NCBI RefSeq assembly: GCF_900100355.1
Contig: NZ_FNFH01000008.1
Location: forward strand, 1 to 64,000
Source: Microbulbifer yueqingensis
GTDB lineage: Bacteria > Pseudomonadota > Gammaproteobacteria > Pseudomonadales > Cellvibrionaceae
Length of the DNA: 64,000 nt
Direction: 5' to 3'
This document shows, in pieces, positions 46,774 through 56,300 of this stretch. Positions within the stretch are counted from its first letter, which is position 1. The number at the start of each line of letters is the position of its first letter. The notes below the pieces were generated by a model that ran no database searches, was not told where the DNA came from, and saw only the letters and a list, made by a program, of their open reading frames with translations. The position numbers and the translations under genes are program-made.

Positions 46774-48807
46774 ATGACCAAGCTCAATCCCCGCCAGGCG
46801 GAGGCAGTGAAATATATCGATGGCCCCTGCCTGGTACTGGCCGGCGCCGGCTCCGGCAAGACCAGCGTGATCACCCGCAAGATCGCCTACCTGATCGAGG
46901 AGTGCGGCTATGCCGCGCGCAATATCGCCGCCCTGACCTTCACCAACAAGGCGGCGCGGGAGATGAAAGAGCGGGTGGGCAAACTGGTGACTGGCCCGGA
47001 TGGCAAGAAATCCCGGGCCGCCCACGGCCTGACCGTGTCCACTTTCCACAACCTGGGGCTGAATATCCTGCGCAAGGAATACCGCGCTGCCGGGCTCAGC
47101 CCCGGCTTCTCCATCTTCGACGCCGAGGACGCCCGCGGCCTGATCAAGGAGCTGATGCTGCGCGATGGCGACCTGGACACCGACCTGCTGGACCGGGTGC
47201 AGAACCAGATCTCCAACTGGAAGAACGACATGCTGACCCCGCGCCAGGCCGTGGAACAGGCCCAGAGCCCGGGGGAGCAGGCGATCGCGGTGGCTTACGG
47301 GCGCTACTGCGACGCCCTCAGGGCCTACAACTCGGTGGACTTCGATGACCTGATCCTGCTGCCAGTGCAGCTGTTCGACTCCGACCCGGAGCTGCTGCAG
47401 CGCTGGCGCCGCAAGATCCGCTACCTGCTGGTGGACGAGTACCAGGACACCAACAACTCCCAGTACTTGCTGGTGAAACTGCTGGTGGGCGGCCGCGGCG
47501 GCCTCACCGTGGTTGGTGACGACGACCAGTCGATTTATGCCTGGCGTGGCGCACGGCCCGAGAACATGAGCCAGCTGAAGGTGGACTTCCCCAACCTGCG
47601 GCTGATCAAGCTGGAGCAGAACTACCGCTCCACCAGCCGTATCCTCAAGGTGGCCAACCACCTGATCGCCCACAACCCGCACGAGTTCGACAAGGCACTC
47701 TGGTCCGACCGCGGCCTGGGCGAGGAGATCCGCGTGGTGAAGGTGGGCAACGAGAATGAGGAGGCAGAGCGGGTCGCCAACGAGATATTCCTGCAGAAGT
47801 CCCGCCGCGGCTGCGGCTTCAAGGACTTCGCCGTGCTCTACCGGGGCAACCACCAGGCGCGGCTGATCGAGATGAAGCTGCAGGAAAACCAGATCCCCTA
47901 CCAGATGTCCGGCGGCACCTCGTTTTTCGCCCGTGCGGAGATCAAGGACGTGATGGCCTATCTGCGCCTGCTGGTGAACCCGGACGACGACAACGCCTTC
48001 CTGCGCATCATCAACACGCCGCGCCGGCAGATCGGCACCAGCACCCTGGAGGCGCTGGGCAACTACGCCAAGGGGCGTGAGGTTTCCATGCTGCGCGCCT
48101 GCACCGAGATGGGCTTTCGCGAGCACATCAACGAGCAGGGCTACGAGCGCCTCAACCGCTTCGCCCTGTGGCTGGAGGCAGTGCAGCGCAACTGCCGCGA
48201 GAACAGCCCGGATTCCGCCCTGCGCGAGATGCTCGAGGACATCGACTACGCCGGCTGGCTGCGCCAGAACGCCAGCAGCGACAAGGTGGCCGAGAAGCGC
48301 ATGGAGAACGTCTACTGGCTGCTGGAGAGCCTCAACAAGACCATGGAGGGCACCGACGACGAGCTGGAACAGGACGTGCGCCTGGAGCAGGCCATCTCCA
48401 AGCTGATCCTGCGCGACATGCTCGACCGCCAGGAAGAGGAAGAAGCCACCGACAAGGTCAGCCTGATGACCCTGCACGCGGCCAAGGGCCTGGAGTTCCC
48501 CCATGTGTTCATGATCGGCATGGAGGAAAACCTGCTGCCGCACCGCAACAGCATCGAGGATGACAATATCGAGGAGGAGCGGCGGCTGACCTACGTGGGC
48601 ATCACCCGCGCCCAGCGCACCCTCACCATGACCCTGGCGGGCAAGCGCAAGATGTTCGGCGAGAACCAGGACACCACCCCCAGCCGCTTCCTGGACGAGC
48701 TGCCGGAGGAGGACGTGGAACTGGAGGGCTTCGGCCAGGCCACGCCGGAGCAGAACCAGGCCCGGGGCGAGGAGACGCTGGGATCGCTGCTCAGCATGTT
48801 CGATTGA
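46774..48807 (+). CDS. rep: ATP-dependent DNA helicase Rep
   Basis: This 677-residue superfamily 1A helicase moves 3' to 5' and clears proteins ahead of the replication fork. Seen motifs: Q-motif LNPRQAEAV, Walker A AGAGSGKT, Ia TFTNKAAREM, II DEYQDTN, III VVGDDDQSIYAWRGA, IV QNYRST, V TLHAAKGLEF and VI VGITRAQR. FDDLILLP and the terminal region distinguish Rep from UvrD. The start MTKLNPRQ at 46774 matches Rep better than the ATG at 46762. Confidence 0.96.
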   Translation: MTKLNPRQAEAVKYIDGPCLVLAGAGSGKTSVITRKIAYLIEECGYAARNIAALTFTNKAAREMKERVGKLVTGPDGKKSRAAHGLTVSTFHNLGLNILRKEYRAAGLSPGFSIFDAEDARGLIKELMLRDGDLDTDLLDRVQNQISNWKNDMLTPRQAVEQAQSPGEQAIAVAYGRYCDALRAYNSVDFDDLILLPVQLFDSDPELLQRWRRKIRYLLVDEYQDTNNSQYLLVKLLVGGRGGLTVVGDDDQSIYAWRGARPENMSQLKVDFPNLRLIKLEQNYRSTSRILKVANHLIAHNPHEFDKALWSDRGLGEEIRVVKVGNENEEAERVANEIFLQKSRRGCGFKDFAVLYRGNHQARLIEMKLQENQIPYQMSGGTSFFARAEIKDVMAYLRLLVNPDDDNAFLRIINTPRRQIGTSTLEALGNYAKGREVSMLRACTEMGFREHINEQGYERLNRFALWLEAVQRNCRENSPDSALREMLEDIDYAGWLRQNASSDKVAEKRMENVYWLLESLNKTMEGTDDELEQDVRLEQAISKLILRDMLDRQEEEEATDKVSLMTLHAAKGLEFPHVFMIGMEENLLPHRNSIEDDNIEEERRLTYVGITRAQRTLTMTLAGKRKMFGENQDTTPSRFLDELPEEDVELEGFGQATPEQNQARGEETLGSLLSMFD

Positions 48808-48863
48808 GGTGCATTGCGAAAACGATGGCTGCCATTTCGCTTTCACCAGCTGAAATTCAGCCA

Positions 48864-48893
48864 CAAAAAAGGCCGCTCGATGAGCGGCCTTTT
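48864..48893. terminator. Bidirectional terminator between rep and cytochrome c5
   Basis: GGCCGCTC and GAGCGGCC form a hairpin flanked by a seven-base A-run and a T-run, serving both convergent genes. Confidence 0.9.
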
Positions 48894-48915
48894 CGCAGCT
48901 GGAGTAAGCAGTCGC

Positions 48916-49338
48916 TTACTTGCTGTTCTCCACCATGTAGTCGACGGCCGCCTTGACCTCGTCATCGGAGCAGTCGGCGCACAGGCCCTTGGCCGGCATG
49001 GCCCTGATGCCGTTGATCGCATTGCTGTACAGGGTATCCATGCCCTGGGCCACCCGGTCGGACCAGGCAGCGGCGTCGCCAAACTTGGGCGCACCGGCTA
49101 CACCGGCCGCGTGACAGGTCTGGCAGGCGCTGTTGTAGACCTGCTCGCCACTGCGTGCGCCGTTGCCGCCAGAGGCAGCCGCGCCACCTGCGGGAGCCGC
49201 CGCTGCGCAGGCTTCGCCCTTCATGCAGAGCTCACCGGGCGGTGCCAGGCGCTCGGCGACCTGCTCGTCCACAGACTGTGCCACAGCCGCGGCAGTCCCG
49301 ACGGCCAGGGCCGCAACAATACTCAGAATCGCTTTCAT
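48916..49338 (-). CDS. Cytochrome c5
   Basis: This 140-residue periplasmic class I cytochrome c has a signal peptide (MKAILSIVAALAVGTAAAVA), a low-complexity Ala/Gly linker (about 45-62), then the heme domain with CQTCH and the distal methionine in GIRAMPAKGLC. The extra pair CADC near the end is typical of cytochrome c5. It carries electrons in respiration. Confidence 0.93.
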   Translation of the reverse strand: MKAILSIVAALAVGTAAAVAQSVDEQVAERLAPPGELCMKGEACAAAAPAGGAAASGGNGARSGEQVYNSACQTCHAAGVAGAPKFGDAAAWSDRVAQGMDTLYSNAINGIRAMPAKGLCADCSDDEVKAAVDYMVENSK

Positions 49339-49565
49339 TTGGGGTCCCCCTCAAGGCCACCAGCGCGGCCCGTACACTTCCGGCACCTGCCCCGGTTTCC
49401 CGGCGGCACTGCCGCATACTTGTATCAGCCGGCATTATAAGCATTGTGCCGGCCCCTGCGAAGGGCGGCGCCAGCGAAAACCCAAATCCCGCTTTGCCCA
49501 CCCCCGCCGCTTCTGTATAATCCGCGTCCTCGCCGGGGTAAGCCGTAGCAGACCCCGAGCACGAT

Positions 49566-49642
49566 CCGCCCCTAGCTCAGCTGGATAGAGCGTCGCCCTC
49601 CGGAGGCGAAGGTCAGAGGTTCGAATCCTCTGGGGCGGGCCA
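49566..49642 (+). tRNA. tRNA-Arg (anticodon CCG)
   Basis: A complete cloverleaf with encoded CCA: acceptor CCGCCCC/GGGGCGG, D arm GCTC...GAGC, anticodon stem TCGCC/GGCGA with loop CTCCGGA, and T arm AGAGG-TTCGAAT-CCTCT. The anticodon CCG reads the arginine codon CGG. Confidence 0.97.
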
Positions 49643-49644
49643 TT

Positions 49645-49687
49645 AAATACCAAAAAGGCCACCCAACGGGTGGCCTTTTTGGTATTT
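49645..49687 (+). terminator. Strong terminator of the tRNA gene
   Basis: A near-perfect hairpin with 20-base arms (AAATACCAAAAAGGCCACCC against its complement) follows the tRNA at once and ends with TTTTT inside the stem. Confidence 0.9.
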
Positions 49688-50240
49688 AACCGCCGCCGAG
49701 GCTTCCGTTAGGCCTCGTTCGACCCGCAGCGCAGCGGAGGGCCGCGACCGCAGGGAGCGCATCCTCTGGGGCAAGCCCGCGAAGCGGGCTTCCAAGCGAC
49801 CGCCCCCCACAAAAAGACCACCTCTACCCAGCCAGGGTGGCCTTTCTGGTATTTAACCGCCTCCGAGGCTTCCGTTAGGCCTCGTTCGACCCGCAGCGCA
49901 GCGGAGGGCCGCGACCGCAGGGAGCGCATCCTCTGGGGCAAGCCCGCGAAGCGGGCTTCCAAGCGACCGCCCCCCACAAAAAGACCACCTCTACCCAGCC
50001 AGGGTGGCCTTTTTGGTATTTAACCGTCTTCTCCGAGGCTCCCTTTAGGCCTTGTTCGAGCCGTAGGCGCGCAGCGCCGGAGACCAGCGAGCCCGAAGGG
50101 CGAAGCTACCCGGAGCGCAGCGGAGGGCCGCGACCGCAGAGAGCGCATCCTCTGGGGCAAGCCCGCGAAGCGGGCTCACTCTGCCCTTTCCCCAAGCAGA
50201 CCACCCCTACCCACCAACGGTAGCCTTTTGGTGTTTAACT
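49688..50240. repeat. Three tandem repeats with tRNA 3'-end remnants
   Basis: Unit starts (CCGAGGCT) lie at 49696, 49863 and 50033, giving 167- and 170-base periods. Copies 1 and 2 are nearly identical; copy 3 is diverged and longer. Each holds ATCCTCTGGGGC, the same as the tRNA T arm and acceptor end (at 49761, 49928 and 50148). A degenerate copy of the tRNA terminator (GACCACC...GGTGGCC) and GGTATTTAAC follow. No gene is evident; the open frames here are repeat artefacts. Bases 50241-50333 are unassigned. Confidence 0.85.
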
Positions 50241-50333
50241 GCACCTCACCTTTCGTCAGGCTTCTTTGAGCTCACAACCCATCAGAGGGCCGCGTAGCGA
50301 CCCCCTCTTGTGAAAAGGCGACAGGGCTATAAG

Positions 50334-53300
50334 TTACTGGATCACCAGGTAGGCGACCTGCTCCGTAGTGTGGTTGCGCTCCTGGTTGGCCAGCTGGTCC
50401 TCATCCACCATGGGAGCGATGCTGGTACTGGTGGTGGATTCGCGCAGTGCTGCCCAGCTGCCATCCCCCCCGTCCATACCGGACTGCGAAAGGATAGTGG
50501 TAGCCGGAGAGGCCAGGCCGGTGTAGCTATAGGTCACCGCTGAATTGTCCGGGCCGCGTACGGTATCGGCACCCAGACCCGCCACCAACTCGCGACCATT
50601 GACGCTGGCGACACCGCTCTCAATTACCAGATAGGCCAGTTTCTCATTAACGCGGTCGGTATCGGGATCCTCGCCGGTGTGCTTGCCCAAATAGATGGCA
50701 TCGTTCGCCGCAGGGGCTGTATGGCTGCTGCCCCGGCTCCAGAACACCGACCAGCGGCTGTCGTTGGCCGAAGCCACCTGGCCGAAAACTGCCGGGGCAC
50801 TATAGGTGTTCAGGGGAGTGAACTGCTCGCCCTGCCAGCTGCCTTTGTGATCACTTGTAGTGCTGGTGAAATACCCCGCCTCCATAGTGATGCCATGGAC
50901 AGCAGCGGTATATGCACCCGCCTCCACGACGACATAATGCACCGGCAGGCTGACGGGATCCGTGAGGCCATCCACGCGCTGCAGACGGATATCGAACTGG
51001 TTGCCGGCGACATTGCGCAGGCGAACCACCACCGGCGGCATTTCGGCGGTGTATTGCGGCGTGGTGACAATCACCGGCGCGGTGTAGGTACGCGGCATGG
51101 TTACGCGCGTCCAGCTGTCGGCAGTGACTGCAGGCAGCATCTCGCTGTGCAGGAACGGGTTTCCCGGGTCACCGGGATCAGTCGGATCAGTCCCTTGCTG
51201 GAACTCCGCCAGGTTGCTGCGTTCGTCACCATCGAGGTCTTGCTCCGCATCGGCGGCATCGAGCGCATCGAGACCGTACTGGTTTTCCCAGGCGTCCGGC
51301 AGGCCGTCATTGTCATCGTCGGTGTCGGTATTGTTACCGATGCCGTCGCCATCGGTATCGACGGACTCGGCCGGGTCCAGCGGCCAGAGGTCGACGTTGT
51401 CGGCCGCACCGTCGCCATCGGAGTCGCTGTTAAGCGGGTCCGTGCCGAGCGCGTATTCCTGCAGGCCGGTGAGCTGGTCGCCATCGGCATCGGCACTGGC
51501 ATCGGCGGGATCCAGGGGATCCAGGCCCACCTGGATCTCCCAGTTGTCCGGCAGGCTGTCGTTGTCGTCGTCGGGGTCGGCATTGTTGCCGATACCATCC
51601 CCATCGGTGTCCAGTGACTCAGCAGCGTCCAGGGGCCACAGGTCCGCGTCGTCGGCGGCGCCGTCCCCATCAGTGTCTGCGTTCTTCGGGTCGGTACCAA
51701 GCTGGTATTCCGACAGGCTCGAGAGGTTGTCACCATCGGGATCAGCGCTGGCATCGACAGGGTTCAGCGGGTCCAAGCCATATTGGCTCTCCCAGCTGTC
51801 CGGCAGGCTGTCGTTGTCATCGTCCGGATCGGCATTGTTGCCGATGCCGTCGCCATCGGTATCGACAGACTCAGCCGGGTCGAGGGGCCAGAGATCGACG
51901 TTGTCGGCGGCACCGTCGCCGTCGGAATCAGGATTCAGCGGGTCCGTGCCCAGCTGGTATTCCGACAGGCTCGAGAGATTGTCACCATCGGGATCAGCGC
52001 TGGCATCGACGGGATTCAGCGGGTCGAGGCCATGCTGGCTCTCCCAGCTGTCCGGCAGGCTGTCGTTGTCATCGTCAGGATCGGCGTTGTTGCCGATACC
52101 GTCCCCATCGGTATCGACAGACTCAGCCGGGTCGAGAGGCCACAGATCCGCGTCATCGGCTGCGCCGTCCCCATCAGTGTCTGCGTTCTTCGGGTTGGTA
52201 CCAAGCTGGTATTCCGACAGGCTCGAGAGATTGTCACCATCGGGATCAGCGCTGGCATCGACGGGATTCAGCGGGTCGAGGCCATGCTGGCTCTCCCAGC
52301 TGTCCGGCAGGCTGTCGTTGTCATCGTCGGTGTCGGCGTTGTTGCCGATACCGTCCCCATCGTTATCGACGGACTCGGCCGGGTCGAGGGGCCAGAGATC
52401 GACATTATCGGCCGCACCGTCGCCGTCGGAGTCGCTGTTGTGGGGGTCCGTGCCCAGCGCGTATTCCTGCAGGCCGGTAAGCTGGTCACCATCGTCATCA
52501 GCACTCGCATCAGCCGGATTCAGCGGGTCCATGCCATTCTGGACCTCCCAGCTGTCTGGCAGGCTGTCGTTGTCATCGTCCGGATCGGCATTGTTGCCGA
52601 TGCCATCGGAATCGCTGTCGAGGGTCTCTGCGGGATCGAGAGGGAAACCGTCGACACTATCGTCAATACCATCCCCGTCGGTATCGGGGTTTGTGGGATC
52701 GGTGCCGAGGGCCAGCTCCTGTTGATAGGTCAGGCCATCGCCGTCCATATCCCCGAGCTCGTCGACAAGCGGGTCGGTACCGGCGACGAACTCATAACGA
52801 TTGGGTACGCCGTCGTAGTCCGGGTCGTCAGCACCGTCGATGGCGTAGAGAGGACTGAAGCCGTAAAGCTCTTCCCAGCTATTGGGCATACCATCCCTGT
52901 CCTGATCGGCATAATAACGTCCGTCGAGCGGATAACGGTCATAACCATCCGGTACGAAATCGCCGTCGGTATCACTATTCAGGGGATCGGTACCGAGCTG
53001 GTATTCCTGTAGCGGTGTCAACTGGTCATCATCACCCATGCGCGGGTCGTTCGCGTCAAATGCATCATAGGGGCTCAGGCCATTGCCTAACTCCCAGGCG
53101 TCTGGCAGGCCATCGCCGTCGGTATCACGTTGATACCGGAAATCGGTGGGGGCGATATCACGGTTGTCAGGTTCGCCGTCGCCGTCCATATCCGGGTTGT
53201 CGATACTGGTGTTCGCCAGGAATTCCGCCAGGTTATTTAGGGTATCCCCATCGCAGTCCGCACTGGCATCGGTGGGATTACTATCTGAAAGACAGCCGGG

Positions 53301-56300
53301 GAAACTCGCCTCGAACTGGGCCGGCAGGCCATCGCCGTCATAATCTCGCGAAAATTCCGGCCTGGTGGGCCAGGCATCCTGCCCATCAATGATTCCATCT
53401 CCATCAGTATCTGCCACGTCAACACGGCTACCGGCCGCGAATTCTTCCCGATCGCTCAGGCCATCGAAGTCCAGGTCGTCCCCGGGCGTTGCGGGGAAAT
53501 AGGGAGTCAGGCCGTGACTCTCCTCCCACGCGTCTGGCAGGCCATCGCTATCACTGTCGAATGCACGGGTGGGATCCAGCGGCCAAAGGTCCTCGCCATC
53601 AAAGGCGTAATCGTTGTCGGTGTCGGTGTGATTGGGATTGGTGCCGGCGGCAAACTCGAGAAACGCGGGCAGACCGTCACCGTCGTAATCGGCGGCACCA
53701 TCGTACAGATCGTCATCGCGCATATCGTAGGCCTGCTCCCATTCAGCGGGAATGCCGTCGCGGTCGAAATCCATGGTGTAGCGCGGGTCGAGCGGATAGC
53801 GGTCGACAAGGTCATCCAGGCCGTCCCCGTCGGAATCATACCTGTCAGGCGCGGTGCCCTTACGGTATTCATCCAGGTTTGACAGCCGATCGCCGTCGGA
53901 ATCAAGTAGCGCATCTGCGGGATCGTAGGCGTTCAGCCCGTACTTGTACTCGTATTCGTCCGGCATGCTATCGCCGTCTTCATCGAGGCGATAGTTGGGG
54001 TCGAGGGGGCTTATATCCTCTTTATCGGGAATACCGTCTGCGTCGCTATCGTTGAGGACCGGATCCGTACCCGCCGCATATTCATCGGCATTGGTCAGGC
54101 CATCGCCATCGTCATCCTCAGTGGCATCGCCCGGGAAATAGGGGTTGAGGGGGGGATAGGACAGCTCGAACGCGTCCGGCATACCGTCAGCATCAGAATC
54201 CAATGAGTACTCCGGGTTCAACGGGTAGGCATCGTCGCCGTCGGGCACGCCGTCACCGTCCGTATCCGGAAGGTCGGGTCGCGTTCCCTGTTCGTACTCG
54301 GCCAGGTTACTGAGACCATCACCATCGGCGTCCTGCTGAGCATCGGCCGGGTCATAGTCATTGAACTGGTAGAGGACCTCGAAGCTCAACGGCATCCCAT
54401 CGCGGTCGTCATCCAGCGCCCTGGATGGGTCCAGGGGCCACAGATCGTTGCCGTCCCGTTCGCCATCATAGTCGGTGTCGTAATTGAATGGATCGGTGCC
54501 AAGGCTAAACTCCTGCCAATTCCTGAGCATGTCACCATCCAGATCCCCAGCAGCGTCCCAGATATCGGAGTCATTGAGGCCGAACTTTTGCTCCCATTCG
54601 AGGGGCATGCCGTCGCGGTCGAAATCCATGGTGTAGCGAGGGTCGAGCGGATAGCGGTCGACAAGGTCAATCAGGCCATCCCCGTCGGAATCATCCCTGT
54701 CGAGCCTGGTGCCCGCTCGGTATTCAGCCAGGTTCGACAGCCCATCACCGTCGGAATCCAGTAGTGCGTCTGCGGGATCGTAGGGGTTCAGCCCGTACTC
54801 ATATTCGTATTCGTCCGGCATGCCATCCCCATCTTCGTCCAAGCGATAGTTGGGGTTGAGGGGGCTGGCATCTTCATTATCGAAAACGCCGTCGGAATCG
54901 GTGTCCATGAGGAAGGGATCCGTGCCCGCCGCAAATTCATCGGCATTGGTCAGGCCATCGCCATCGTCATCCCTCGTGGCATCACCGGGGTAATAGGGAT
55001 CGAGGAAGGTGTAGGACAGCTCAAAGGCGTCCGGCATACCGTCACCATCGGAATCCATAGCGTATTCCGGGTCCAGCGGGAACGGATCCTGGTCGTCGGG
55101 CACCCCGTCGCGATCGGTGTCCATGAGATCCGGTCGGGTCCCCTGCTCAAACTCGGCCAGGTTGCTGAGGCCATCACCATCGGCATCCTGCTGGGCGTCG
55201 GCCGGGTCATAGTCACTGAAACTGTAAAGGACCTCGAAGCTCAGTGGCATTCCATCGCGGTCGTCATCCAGCGCCCTGGAAGGATCCAGGGGCCACTGGT
55301 CTGTACCGTCCAGCTCACCGTCATAGTCGGTGTCGGGATTGAATGGATCGGTGTTAAGGGTAAACTCCTGCCAGTTCCTGAGCATATCGCCGTCCGGGTC
55401 GAAACTGCCGTCCCAGATGTCGAAGTCATTGAGGCCAAACTTTTCCTCCCACTCGAAGGCCATGCCGTCGCGGTCATCGTCGCGCGTATAGCGGGCATCC
55501 GTGGGATAGCGGTCGTAAGTATCGACAAGTCCGTCAGCGTCGGTGTCGCTGTTCTGCGGGTTGGTACCCAGGGTAAACTCGCGCAGGTTGATAACCAGGT
55601 CGCCGTCCAGGTCCCCCAGGGCATCGCGCGGGTCTTCGTCGTAGAGGCCCCATTCCAGCTCCCACTTCATTGGCAGGCCGTCGCCATCCCGGTCCTCTGC
55701 ATATCGGGCGTCGGCTGGGGCAATATCCTCCCCATCCATAACACCATCCTGGTCTGAATTCATATGGCCGGGATCGGTACCGGCGATAAACTCAGCCAGG
55801 TTGTCGAGACCGTCGCCATCGGAATCCCGGGTCGCGTCTGCAGGGTCCGCGGGGTTGAGGAAATAGGGATAAGCAAGCTCAAAGGCGTCGGGCAGCCCAT
55901 CGCTGTCGCCATCGAGTCCGTATCGAGGATCGAGGGGCTGGCTGTCTTTCAGGTCTAAAACCCCATCATTGTCGCTATCGGGATTCGTGGGATCAGTCCC
56001 GGCGGTAAACTCAAGCCAATCGCTCAGGCCGTCGCCATCGCGGTCGATATCGGCAGCGTCGTAACTACCAGGCGCAAGCTCATAGCGAACCTCCCACTCG
56101 AAGGGCAGGGTGTCACCATCTTCATCAAGGGCATAGGTCGGGTCCAGCGGCCAGAGGTCACGGAAATCCTCTACACCATCGGCATCGGTATCTATCAGCA
56201 GGGGGCTGGTGCCCCGGACGAAGTCCATCAGTGGACGGTCTTCAAAACGCTGGTAATCGGCCGGGTCAAAATCGCTCAGGCCATAGGCTTCCTCCCATGC

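Noticed and set aside
46705-48864. 719-codon minus-strand open frame
   Set aside because: Lies wholly opposite rep; its His/Gln-rich composition is that of an antisense shadow.
49708-49977. 89-codon frame with internal repeats after the tRNA
   Set aside because: Composed entirely of the 167-bp non-coding repeats.
51097-53012. Long serine- and isoleucine-rich open frames opposite the giant gene
   Set aside because: They repeat with the 252-bp period only because the real gene repeats on the other strand.
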